64,000 nucleotides of DNA from Branchiostoma belcheri (taxonomy: Eukaryota; Chordata; Leptocardii; Amphioxiformes; Branchiostomatidae): positions 2,156,695 to 2,220,694 of the forward strand of contig NW_017802380.1 in assembly GCF_001625305.1 (NCBI RefSeq), read 5' to 3'. The notes under the pieces are model-generated. The model was not told the origin of the DNA. It was given only the letters and a program-made list of their open reading frames with translations, and did no database searches. The position numbers and the translations under genes are program-made. Shown piece by piece: positions 1-13,200 of the stretch (positions are counted from its first letter, which is position 1; each line of letters starts with the position of its first letter).

Positions 1-1241
1 ACAGCTCTTGCTGAAGAAGTGTCCCACAGCCTGAACCAGACTAGTCTGACCGTCAGTCTGAACAAAGTCCTGGTCGACCAGCCAGCCGGTGGGAATGATC
101 CAGCCGGCCGTCTTGCCGAGACCGGTGTGGCAGGACTTACGCCCGCGCAGGTTGTTCATGTTGATTTCTGGGTTGTCCTTACGGACCACAGCAACAGCCC
201 AGTAGCTGGCATCACCTGGAAAGGGAATGCAACTGATTGTGAAACATATTCACAATGTTGTATATACAAAAAACATAGTCTGCAACACTGGTAGGAAAGA
301 TCAAGCTCAAAACAGCTACACACATAACAGCGAGTACAGGTTGTACCTACCGTTTCCATAGTCCTCCCCCATGATGGGCCTCATGTTGTACCTCATCCCA
401 GCCTGGTAGATATCTCCTCCATCCAGGGTGATCACATCAGCCTGGAAAGAAAGATAATACATATTAAATATCTGCATTAATTATTACAATAACAACTCTC
501 TTGGACAATGGTGAATAATCAAGTATACATTTTTCTGCAGCTTTACATGAACAATCTACATTTGATGGATGGTTCATAAGTTGGTAGCTGAGGTATCTGT
601 ATCTGTATCGGTATAGCCAGTATAACCGCCCTTTGGCGTAACACACCAGCTTCTGTATCTGTATAGCCAGTATAACCACCCTTTGGCGTAATACACCAGC
701 TTCTGTATCTGTATAGCCAGTACAACCGCCCTTTGGCGTAACACACCAGCTTCTGTATTATTCTGTATAGCCAGTATAACCACCCTTGGCGTAACACACC
801 AGCTTCTGTATCTGTATAGCCAGTATAACCGCCCTTTGGCGTAACACACCAGCTTCTGTATCTGTATAGCCAGTATAACCGCCCTTTGGCGTAACACACC
901 AGCTTCTGTATCTGTATAGCCAGTATAACCGCCCTTTGGCGTAATACACCAGCTTCAGAGGCATGCGGCACGGTGGCAGCTGGCTATATTACACCGAACG
1001 GCTTGCTACACCTAACCCTTGAATATTGAACTCTAAACATTGTTTAAAGCTTAGATCTAATGAGGTGTATAGTTCCTGGAGTGTACCTGGTTCATGTGGA
1101 TCATCTGCATACACTGGTCAGCGTTGTCGGCCTGCACACACTGGACAGTGGGGAAGGCCACACCCTGCTTCTGCACACGGCTCAGGACCTGACACTTCTC
1201 CATCTCAGCATCGGACGTCACGCACCAACGCACCTGCTTCT
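1..1241 (-). CDS. Transferrin lobe 6, first three exons (continues past the left edge)
   Basis: Exons: 1087-1241, 351-441 and 1-215, the last lacking only its final seven bases, which lie outside. It begins [16 protein letters not shown] like lobe 4. The first two iron ligands (Asp in LDGGDIY, Tyr in SYWAVAV) are present and the anion site again reads [11 protein letters not shown]. Because exons 2 and 3 are near-copies of lobes 2 and 4 and mark the start of a third repeat unit, at least the rest of this lobe, and perhaps further lobes, should follow to the left. The intron between its first two exons holds an expanded 50-bp minisatellite. Confidence 0.85.
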
Positions 1242-4200
1242 CTGGAGGAAGGAAGTCAAAATCAAGTCAGAAATCAGCTGGAAATATTCAATGTTCACTA
1301 GCTGGTTGACAATTAACCAGCTTTTGGATTTTTCTAGAACCGATCCAGTAGCAATATAATGCAATGTACTACTTCTATCAGGTATTATGTATACTGATAG
1401 TGGTATCTAGCATACACAAGTCATGAAAGCAACGTTGCTTTGAATAGACTGCAGATATACACTGAAGAATGGTATATTTACCTTTTGGAATGCAAACACT
1501 GTTTGTTATATAATACCCTATTCTTAAGAATTGACCTTGGTTGTGAAAATGCCTTCTTGAACAAGAAGGCTTGGGCTATCATGGAGAACAGGAAAGGTAA
1601 TGTTACAACCCTTCATCTGAATCATGTGGTAGAAATGGACTACTAGTAGTTCATACCAAGCACACGGTGGTTCCTCTCCTGGTCGTGGCTGATCAGGTGA
1701 CCGACAGACTCCATGTAGCCGGAGCCGAGCCACTTCTGCCACGTGTTCCGCTGGCCCACCGGGACCAGGCGCTGCACGTTGTCACGGAACAGCAGGTCAC
1801 GACCTCCGAACTTGCTGGAGTCAAACATCTCGAAGTCGCCGTAGGACTGGAAACCAAAGTGGTCCTGAAATAAGGAAAAGGGAAGGATATGGAGTCAGTA
1901 CCACTGATGTTATATGTAACATTATGTGGCTCTGGAAATGGATATTGTGTGTCTTTGAAATAATGTAGACAGTAAGATGTAGGGCGCAGTAAGTAAGCTA
2001 GAGCTAATCTCTGCAGCTGCAAGGTAACAGAGGTCAGGGTAGACCAAGGAAATCCTGGACGGACTATGTCAGGAAGGACATTAGAGTGTGCGGCCTTGCT
2101 GGTGTGGACCTGCTGGACAGAGCCCTTTGGAGATGTGGTGTGAAGACTAGCCCACCCATGTGTCAGGGGCCCCTGCAACAGTATTCATCAAAGACTAGAT
2201 GATAATGATGATGGCTGGTACTTTGTGTCCGAAGATCCTAGGAACTTCAAGGTTGTCCTCTGCAGGCCCTCATGTGGCTGTACAGACCGATCCTTGACCT
2301 GCAAGTCCTATGGCAGGAAGGGCATGTGAAACTCTGTACTGGTGGTGCCTGGGAAGCTGCAGCTCTCCTGTGCCTTCTCTTCTCTAAGACTACATACAAC
2401 TACTGGATACTACTTATCTCACCTGACAAAGCTGCAGGAAGTCCACAATCTGCTGAATGTCTGTCCTACTGCGGGGAGATGTCATGACAGCGTGGGACGG
2501 CACACGGGCCAGGTTACACTCCCTGGTGGAAGAGCAAGGCGGAATTGTGCTCAAAGGTACTTACATGTACATATATGACCCAAGCAAAAATATCATTTTG
2601 AAAACAACAAGGAGATATTTAGTAAAGAAGCTCTTTTTTTCCCAAAAGTACAATATCATCTATAGCAGTGCATCTATAGCAGCGACACCTGTGCTGCAGT
2701 GCAATGGGAACCAGTCAGAATTGCCCTGAGGAAGGTGACAGACTGTCATCGAAATGTGAACTGTGAATAAAACACTTGGTTGTGTAAAAAAGAGCTTCTT
2801 TACTCAGTCACTTACCAACCTGATGAAACTATTCACGAAAGAAGAAGATATACTATGGAAAGTTTGAATGATCAGTTTGTCAATTTGTAAAGAAACATTC
2901 CTACTTGTACTGGTTCCATGGCCTCCTGGAGCCATCAGGACACAGAAGTTCAAAGTCATCCTCATCCAGGTTCCTGGTCCATTCCTCCTCACTGTGGCCG
3001 TTGGTGTTCTCATACACGGTCACATGGTTCACAAAGGCAACATCACCAGCACCCTCAACAAGGCACCTGGTGGTAGAAGACAAGAGTCAGACATTCAGGA
3101 AAATTAAAATTACATCAGTGGTATGAAATATCACCTTATAGCAACTTTCAGTCTTCTCAAAGTCCTTTGTGTACCTGAATGCTCCAGAGTATCCATAGTA
3201 AGGCTCGTTGGTGTTGCGGACACAGCGGTTTTCTCTCTCCCCGACACACAGGGAGCAGAGACTCTCAGGGTTGGTGCCATCAGGGTTGTACTCTGGGCTC
3301 TGGGCACCTGGTTAGAACAAGCAGTGGGAAAATGAGTTTGAGTATGTTTTAGTTATTCCAACAGTGTTTGATTTGAGTCAAAAACTGTTACAAAAACAAA
3401 ACAGAATTTCTAGAATTCACTTCAAACAAGGACATTTCTGCCAAACAATAGTAATGTTGATGCACTCTTTTGAGTAGAAATCACAAATAATAGGTTTCCA
3501 CTGACCAGGCACACAGCTCTTGCTGAAGAAGCTGCCCACAGTCTGTGGGATAGACCTCCTGTTGTCCACCTGGATCTGGTTGTTCTGGATCAGCCAGCCG
3601 ACCGGCACGTTCCAGCCGGACGTCTTGCCGATACCGGTGTGGCAGGACTTACGCCCGCGCAGGTTGTTCATGTTGATTTCTGGGTCGTCCTTACGGACCA
3701 CAGCAACAGCCCAGTAGCTGGCATCACCTGGAAGTAGGACAAAGCTTTAAAACAGCCGCTCTTTCAGCACCAAGGACAACAAAACAACTATTGAAGTGCC
3801 CAAGTGATTTCAAACATCTCCATGTTTGTTTGAACAATGATGATCTATGTTCCATACAACTCACCATTCCCATAGTCCTCTCCCATGACTGGCACCAGGT
3901 TGTACTGAGATCCAGCAGTGTAGATGTCTCCTCCATCCAGAGTGATCACATCAGCCTGAAGATTAAACCAACTTGAATGATGAAAACACGTAAAATGCAG
4001 TCACATATCCAAGTACCTTACACTAATTGCTAGAAGCAAATTTACAGTAAGACATGAATTCTATACTCTTTTGATCTTGGCACAGTTAAATGTTTATCTT
4101 TCTATCACAAAACATTCCCATAGAAAAGTACACGGAAAAGTCAATTTTCTTCATTCTCTTGGTCAGGTGCTCTTGGTCTAGTTACAGTATTCTTTCTGTT

Positions 4201-7200
4201 ATAATAAAAAATAAATAAAATGTTGTGCTGCCCACCTGGTTGTTGGAGATCTTGTACATGCAGTCCTCGCTAGACTGTCCCTGCACACACTCCAGCCTGT
4301 GGTTCAGATTCCTCATAACATTGTGGCTCATCTCCTGGCACTTCTGCTGCTCCTGGCTAGAGATGGTGCACCAGCGAAGGGTGCCTGTGCAACATAGAAC
4401 AGGTACAATATTGAAGCACCAACTTTTCATGAACACTATTGATCAAGAAATGAAATTTACAATGATTTACCCCTGTAACAACAAAATCTTTGCATTTTAT
4501 GAGACAGTACTTTTCGTATACCGATTGAAAATCTATGATGATTCAACAACTACATCCTTGCTTTAACATAAAAGAAACTACCTTACTGACCTGCTAACCT
4601 TTTATGAGCACTTTTCTAAAAGAAATAAAAAATTTACAATGATACAACAATAAAATGTTTGTGCTTCTGAAAGCCTCATCTCTCAATGTAGATCTGATCT
4701 TACTGTGGGGCTGGACAGGCTCCACAGCATGGTGTGTGCGGATACAGCGCAGGTACTCCTGTCCCAGCCACTTCTCCCAGCTGTCCTTGCTGCCCACCTC
4801 CACCAGATGCTGGGTGTCGTCACGGAACAGCAGGTCATGGCCGCTGAAGGAGGAGGAGTCAAACATGCTGAAGCCACGCTCGTTCCCATCCGAGCCAAAC
4901 ATCTCCTGTGGAGGGAAAGTTTATTTTTTATTGGAATTCAAGAATTAGAATCCCTTCTTTTCAAGCTTCCTCTTAAATGCATCAGTCAGACAAAATCACG
5001 GTCAATATACTGTAAATCTGGAAACATTCGCTGTGGCTTAATTTTTTTGCAGTTTCTGCTGTGAACACTGCCATAAATTCAAGACATTGAATTATACGTT
5101 TCAAACATATTATAACTGTTATACAAAATTGCATCAACAAAGAATTAAAACACAGAGGAAACCCCCCTTTCCCTTCTACTGTATACACAAGTCTTCACAG
5201 ATTCTTCAAACTTCCCACCTGAGTATTCTTCAACAGCTGCACAGCGCGGTCCACCCACTCCTGGTTCCTCTCTTCAGACGTCATCACAGCGTGGGACGGG
5301 ACGCGGGCCAGGCTGCACTCGCGCCACTGGTCCACGGGCCGGCGGGAACCGTCCGTGCACAGCAGCTCAAAGTCGTCGGCGTGCAGACCAGCGGCCCAGT
5401 TCTCAGGGTTGTGTCCATCAGTGTTGTCCTGGACAGTCTGGTGGTTGATAAAGGCAACATCACCGGCTCCCTCGGCAAGGCACCTGGGGGAGACAAGCAC
5501 ATATTAAGGTCAGGTTTAGTGATCTGTTTGGAGATAAAGGTAAACTTTAAGATAGTCCTGTAGCCGTTTTTAAGGCCATAGGGGCAGTGGATTGTTGATC
5601 CACTGTGGACACAAGATTGGTGACATGTCAGGATTTGAACCAAGGACCTCTGCCGGCTCACCGTTATGCCACAGGATCCTACATCTGTCAAAAGGAACTT
5701 TATAAATCCATTCAATTACTTGAAAATTAAACCACAATAATACCTGAAGGCTCCAGAGTATCCATAGTACGGCTCGTTCTTGTTCCTGACACAGTGGTCC
5801 TCTCCAGCACCAGCACACAGGGAGCACAGGGTGGAGGGGTTGGTGTTCTGGGGATCATACTCAGGGCTCTTGGCACCTTTGTGTAAATATAGAGTACATT
5901 TAATGCTGAGTCTACAAGGATAGAAACACAACCCTTTTTTTAAGATATCAGAGATATGTTCAGCTGAGAATTGTAACATGCAGTTCACATTTTAACACCT
6001 GTTAATGGCATATGTGAAAGATGTGTAACTTATTTGATTCTAAAACTTTCTTTCTGAACTGATCCTGCTAACAACAAGTATGACAAGAGCAGTACTAAAA
6101 GAGCGGTGGTACAAGAGTAACACACTCACCAGGCACACAGCTCTTGCTGAAGAAGTGTCCCACGGCCTGAACCAGACTAGTCTGACCGTCAGTCTGAACA
6201 AAGTCCTGGTCGACCAGCCAGCCGGTGGGAATGATCCAGCCGGCCGTCTTGCCGAGACCGGTGTGGCAGGACTTACGCCCGCGCAGGTTGTTCATGTTGA
6301 TTTCTGGGTTGTCCTTACGGACCACAGCAACAGCCCAGTAGCTGGCGTCACCTGGGAAGGGAGTGTAGCTGATTGTGAGACATATTCACAATGTTATGTA
6401 TACAAAAAACATAGTCTGCAACACTGGTAGAAAAGATCAAGCCTAAAAACAGCTACATACATAACAGCGAGTACAGGTTGTACCTACCGTTTCCATAGTC
6501 CTCCCCCATGATGGGCCTCATGTTGTACTTCATCCCAGCCTGGTAGATGTCTCCTCCATCCAGGGTGATCACATCAGCCTAGAAAGAAAGATAATACATA
6601 TCAAACCTCTGCATTAGTTGTTACAATAACGACTCTTTTGGATGATGGTAAATAATCAAGTACCGTATACATTTTTCAGCAGCTTTACATGAACAATCCA
6701 CATTCGATGGATGGTTCATAACTTGGTAGCTGAGGTATCTGTATTGGTATAGCCAGTATAACCGCCCTTTGACATAACACACCAGCTTCATAGCCACGCG
6801 GCCCGAGGCCTAACCCTTGAACATTGAACTCTAAACATTGTTTAAAGCTATCTAATGAGGTGTACCTGGTTCATGTGGATCATCTGCATACACTGGTCAG
6901 CGTTATCGGCCTGAACACACTGGACAGTGGGGAAGGCCACACCCTGCTTCTGCACACGGCTCAGAACCTCACACTTCTCCATCTCAGCATCAGATGTCAC
7001 ACACCAACGCACCTGCTTCTCTGGAGTACGAAAGTTGACATGAAGTCAGAAATCAGCTGGAAATATTCAATGCTCACTAGCTGGTTGACTATTTTTGGAT
7101 TTTTCTAGCACCGATCCAGTAGCAATATAATGCAATGTACTACTTCTATCAGCATACACAAGTAATAAAAGCAATGTTGCTTGGTGTAGACTAAAGATAT

Positions 7201-10200
7201 ACACTGAAGAATTGACAGGTATATTTACCTTTTGGAATGCAAACACTGTTCGTTACATACCCTATTCTTAACAATTGAGCGTTGTTGTGAAAGTGCATTC
7301 TTGAACAAGAAGGCTTGGGTTATTGTGGAGAACAGGAAAGGTAATGTTACAACCCTTCATCTGAATCATATGGCGGAATATGGACTACTAGTGGTACGTA
7401 CCAAGCACACGCTGGTTCCTCTCCTGGTCGTGGCTGATCAGGTGACCGACGGACTCCATGTAGCTGGAGCCGAGCCACTTCTGCCACGTGTTCCGCTGGC
7501 CCACCGGGACCAGGCGCTGCACGTTGTCACGGAACAGCAGGTCACGACCTCCGAACCTGCTGGAGTCAAACATCTCGAAGTCGCCGTAGGACTGGAAACC
7601 AAAGTGGTCCTGAAACAGGGAAGAGGGAAGGATATCGTGTCAGTACCACTGATGTTACATGTAACATTATGTGGCTCTGGAAATGGATATTGTGTGTCTT
7701 TTAAATAATGTAGACAGTAAGGTGTAGGGCACAGTAAGTACGCTTGAGCTAATCTCTGTAGCTGCCAGGGAACAGAGGTCAGGGCAGACCAAGGAAATCC
7801 TGGACGGAGTGTGTCAGGAAGGACATTAGAGTGTGCGGCCTTGCTGGTGTGGACCCGCAGGATATAGCTCCTTGAAGGTGTGGTGTAAAGACTAGCCCAC
7901 CCCTTTGTCTACAACAGTATTAATCAAAGACTAGATGATAATGATGATGGCTGATACTTTGTGTCCGAATATTCTTGGAAGGTTGTCCCCTGCAGGCCCT
8001 CATGTGGCTGTACATCCTTGACCTGCAAGTCCTATGGCAGGATGGGCATGTGAAACTCTGTACTGGTGGTGCCTGGGTAGCTGCAGCTTTCCTGCGCCTT
8101 CTCTTCTCTAAGACTAGATACTACTACTGGATGCTACTTATCTCACCTGACAAAGCTGCAGGAAGTTCACAATCTGCTGAATGTCTGTCCTGCTGCGGGG
8201 AGATGTCATGACAGCGTGGGATGGGACACGGGCCAGGTTACACTCCCTGGTGAAAGAGCAAGGCGGAATTGTGCTTAAGGGTACTTACATGTATGAACCA
8301 AGCAAAAATATCATTTTGAAAGCAACAAGGAGATATTGAGTAAAGAAGCTCTTTTTTTCCCAAGCACAAATGTCATCTATAGCAGTGCATCTATAGCAGC
8401 AGCACCTGTGCTGCAGTGCAATGTGAACCAGTCAGAATTGCCCTGAGGAAGGTGACAGATAGTCACTGAAATGCCGGCTGTGAATAAAACACTTGGTTGT
8501 GTAAAAAGGGCTTCTTTACTCAGTCGCTTACCAGCCTGATGAAACTATTCACGAAAAAGAAGATATACTATGGAAAGTTTGAATGCTCAGTTTGTCAATT
8601 TGTAAAGAAACATTCCTACTTGTACTGGCTCCATGGCCTCCTGGAGCCATCAGGACACAGAAGTTCAAAGTCATCCTCATCCAGGTTCCTGGTCCATTCC
8701 TCCTCACTGTGGCCGTTGGTGTTCTCATACACGGTCACATGGTTCACAAAGGCAACTTCACCAGCACCCTCAACAAGGCACCTGGTGGTAGAGGACAAGA
8801 GTCAGACATTCAGGACAATTAAAATTACATGAAAACTATGAAATATCACCTTACAACAACTTTCAGTCTTCTCAAAGTCCTTTTGTACCTGAATGCTCCA
8901 GAGTAACCATAGTAGGGCTCATTGGTGTTGCGGACACAGCGGTTTTCTCCCTCCCCGACACACAGGGAGCAGAGACTCTCAGGGTTGCTGCCATCAGGGT
9001 TGTACTCGGGGCTTTGGGCACCTGGTTAGAACAAGTAGTAGGAAAATGATTTTGAGTATGTTTTAGTTATTCCAGCAGTGTTTGATTTGAGTCAAAAACT
9101 TTTACAAAAACAAAACAGAATTTCTAGAATTCACTTCAAACAAGGACATTTCTGCCAAACAATAGAATAATGTTGATGCACTCTTTTGAATAGAAATCAC
9201 AAATAATAGGTTTCCACTGACCAGGCACACAGCTCTTGCTGAAGAAGCTGCCCACAGTCTGTGGGATGGACCTCCTGTTGTCCACCTGGATCTGGTTGTT
9301 CTGGATCAGCCAACCGACCGGCACGTTCCAGCCGGACGTCTTGCCGATACCGGTGTGGCAGGACTTACGCCCGCGCAGGTTGTTCATGTTGATTTCTGGG
9401 TTGTCCTTACGGACCACAGCAACAGCCCAGTAGCTGGCATCACCTGGAAGTAGGATAAAGCTTTAAAACAACTGCTCTTTCAGCACCAAGGACAACGTAC
9501 CCAAGTGATTTCAGACATCTCAAACTGTTGTTTGAACAACGATGATCTATGTTCCATGCAACTCACCATTTCCATAGTCCTCCCCCATGACTGGCACCAG
9601 GTTGTACTGAGATCCAGCAGTGTAGATGTCTCCTCCATCCAGAGTGATCACATCAGCCTGAGGATTAAACCAAGTTCTATGATGAAAACACGTAAAATGC
9701 AGTCACATACCCAAGTATCTTACACTAATAGTAATATGCAGCTAGAAGCAAATTTACAGTAAGACATAAATCCTATACTATTTTGATGTTGGCACAGTTA
9801 AATGTTTATCTCTGTATCACAAAACATTACCATAGAAAAGTGCACGGAAAAGTCAATGCTCTACATGTGTCTGCATTCTCTTGGTCAGGTGCTAAAATTA
9901 CTGATGACTGATACATAAAAACTTTTTTGTGTTCCCCACCTGGTTGTGAGAGATCTTGTACATGCAGTCCTCACTAGACTGTCCCTGCACACACTCCAGC
10001 CTGTGGTTCAGATTCCTCATAACATTGTGGCTCATCTCCTGGCACTTCTGCTGCTCCTGGCTAGAGATGGTGCACCAGCGGAGGGTGCCTGTGCAACATA
10101 GAACAGGTACACTATTGAAGCACCTTTTTTTCATGAACACTATTCGTCAAGAAATGAAAGTTACAATGATTTACTCCTGTAACAACAAAATCTTTGCATT

Positions 10201-13200
10201 TTATGAGTGAGCACTTTTCATAAACAAATTGAAAATTATGATGATTCAACAAGTACATCCTTGCTTTAACATAAAACAAACTACCTTACTGAAGTGCTAA
10301 CTTTTTATGAGCACTTTTCTAAAAAAAATTGAAAATTTACAATGATTCAACAATAAAATATTTGTGCTTCTCAAAGCCTTAGCTCTGAATGTAGATCTGA
10401 TCTTACTGTGGGGCTGGACAGGCTCCACAGCATGGTGTGTGCGGATACAACGCAGGTACTCCTGTCCCAGCCACTTCTCCCAGCTGTCCTTGCTGCCCAC
10501 CTCCACCAGATGCTGGGTGTCGTCACGGAACAGCAGGTCATGGCCGCCGAAGGAGGCAGAGTCAAACATGCTGAAGCCACGCTCGTTCCCATCCGAGCCA
10601 AACATCTCCTGTGGATGGAAACAGTTTTTTTATTGGAATTCAAGAATTGGAATCCCTTCTTTTTCAAGCTTCGTCTTAAATGCATTAGTCAGACAAAATC
10701 ATGGTCAATATACTGTAAATCTTGAAACCTTTGCTGTGGTTTTTTGTTATGCTGTGACTTCTTTATCCCAAATTCATGCGATTTTAACTACTACTACTAC
10801 TAGTACTATGCATTTCCAATGTATTACTACTGTACTACAGAATTCACTCACTCACACTCACTGTCCGGTTTAACGTCTGTTGTTCCCCGTCTTCCGAGGG
10901 TTAGACGTGCTTGCACAATACTTCTGGGGCTTTTGTTTCAACAATACTTAAAACACAGAGTAAACACTATATTCCCTTCTACTGTAAAAACAAGTCTTCA
11001 ATAGATTCTTCAAACTTCCCACCTGAACGTTCTTCAACAGCTGCACGGCGTGATCCACCCACTCCTGGTTCCTCTCTTCCGACGTCATCACAGCGTGGGA
11101 CGGGACACGGGCCAGGCTGCACTCGCGCCACTGGTCCACGGGCCGGCGGGAACCGTCCGTGCACAGCAGCTCAAAGTCGTCGGCGTGCAGACCGGCGGCC
11201 CAGTTCTCAGGGTTGTGTCCATCAGTGTTGTCCTGGACAGTCTGGTGGTTGATAAAGGCAACATCACCGGCTCCCTCGGCAAGGCACCTGGGGGAGACAA
11301 GCATATACCACGTTTAGGTCTAGTGATCTGTCTGAAGATATTTAGGAAAAGGTAGTCCCGTAGCCTTTTTTAAGGCCGTAGGAGCAGTGGATTTTTGATC
11401 CACTGTGGACACAAGATCGGTGACATGTTAGGATTCGAACCAAGGACCTGTGCGGGCTCACCGTTACACCACATGACCCCACATCTGTCCAAAGTACAAT
11501 GTAACTTTATAAATCCATTCAATTACTTGCAAATCAAACCACAATTATACCTGAAGGCCCCAGAGTATCCGTAGTACGGCTCGTTCTTGTTCCTGACACA
11601 GTGGTCCTCTCCAGCACCAGCACACAGGGAGCACAGGGTGGAGGGGTTGGTGTTCTGGGGATCATACTCAGGGCTCTTGGCACCTTTGTGTAAATATAGA
11701 GTAATGATTTAATGCTGAGTCTACAAGGTTAGAAACAAAACCCTTTTTTTAAGATATCAGAGATTTGTTCTGAGAGATGTATAACTTATTTCTTTCTAAA
11801 ACTTTCTTTCTGAACTGATCCTGCTAACAACAAGTATGACAAGAGCAGTACTAAAAGAGCGGTAGTACAAGAGTAACACACTCACCAGGCACACAGCTCT
11901 TGCTGAAGAAGTGTCCCACAGCCTGAACCAGACTAGTCTGACCGTCAGTCTGAACAAAGTCCTGGTCGACCAGCCAGCCGGTGGGGATGATCCAGCCGGC
12001 CGTCTTGCCGAGACCGGTGTGGCAGGACTTACGCCCGTGCAGGTTGTTCATGTTGATTTCTGGGTTGTCCTTACGGACCACAGCGACTGCCCAGTAGCTG
12101 GCATCACCTGGGAAGGGAATGCAACTGATTGTGAAACATATTCACAATGTTGTATATACAAAAAACATAGTCTGCAACACTGGTAGGGAAGATCAAGCCT
12201 CAAAACAGCTACATACATAACAGTGAGTACAGGTTGTACCTACCATTTCCATAGTCCTCCCCCATGATGGGCCTCATGTTGTACTTCATCCCAGACTGGT
12301 AGATGTCTCCTCCATCCAGGGTGATCACATCAGCCTTCATGGGGAAATTAATTAATATCCAGCATATTAGAAAAAAAAATCTGATTACAAAACCAAGGTT
12401 TGCATGCTTGGAGATAAGCTTTCATCTATCTTCTTTTGGCTACCTTGCTCTTTACCTGTACGATTTCTTCAGTAGACTATTGGAGCACGTCAGCATAAAA
12501 ATGTACTGCAACTATGCGAAACCCGTGATGTATTGTGCATAGCACTTCTGCATAACATCTCATATAAGGTCACACTTGCATACATAAGGTTAACATCCCG
12601 TCTGTAGTTTCCAAATATTGTGTCGGAAAAGATCTTGTCTGCTACAGGCAAAATTCTAATGCAAGGTTGACCAATCATCGAATGAAAATTGTGAAAAATT
12701 GGGGTATCGTGCAGGCACAGTACGTTCTGTCGACGTGATGACTTTTGGGTCATAGTCCGTACCTGGTTCATGTGGATCATCTGCATACACTGGTCAGCGT
12801 TGTCGGCCTGAACACACTTGATGGTGGGGACAAAGCCACGCTCGGTCAGGGTCTTACTCATCTGCTCACACTTATCCATCTCAGCTTCAGACGTCGCACA
12901 CCAGCGAATCTGCTTGTCTATGGGTTGGTTGATGAAGGTTAGACATCCAGGTAAACAATATTCAAAGAAGAATCAAACTCTACTACTGGATAAATAACGG
13001 AGATAACTTCCGGACGTTTTGAGTGACATCCGTCACTCTTCTGCAGCGTCACTAATTGAACTGTAAAAGAGTGACGGATGTCACTCGAAACGTCCGGAAG
13101 TTATCTCTGCAGTAGTGATTTTCTTGGGTTAGTGATCATCATTGTCATTAGATATGGTTCTGTATTTTTTTTGCAAAATCTATCTATTTGCAAAGGATTG

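Larger units (their letters stand above)
442..6578 (-). repeat. Bilobal transferrin tandem unit, copy II (6,137 bp)
   Basis: Second copy of the unit at 6579-12334, covering exon 2 of lobe 4 to the first exon of lobe 6 and the following intron. Most of the extra 381 bp is the expanded 50-bp minisatellite at 601-955. A third copy begins at 441 and runs off the window, so the array is longer than seen here. Unequal crossing-over between such units would change lobe number in steps of two. Confidence 0.8.
6579..12334 (-). repeat. Bilobal transferrin tandem unit, copy I (5,756 bp)
   Basis: Read on the minus strand, this unit runs from exon 2 of lobe 2 through lobe 3 to the first exon of lobe 4 and its following intron. 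It encodes 711 residues. Exons and introns are close to the unit at 442-6578, including a SINE and a hammerhead-bearing fragment in matching introns. Similarity stops abruptly at the exon edge near 12334, where the intron upstream of lobe 2 exon 2 has unrelated sequence. This marks one duplication breakpoint. Confidence 0.8.

Noticed and set aside
601-955. CRISPR-like regular array
   Set aside because: The whole 50-bp unit repeats with no unique spacers, and the DNA is eukaryotic.
543-971. Long minus-strand open frames rich in LYWLYRYR repeats
   Set aside because: They are translations of the 50-bp minisatellite inside an intron; the frames vanish where the repeat is a single copy.
4705-5064. 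Plus-strand open frames over the transferrin exons (also near 10408, 11050, 13201, 14369)
   Set aside because: They are antisense shadows of minus-strand transferrin exons and recur at each lobe with the exon.
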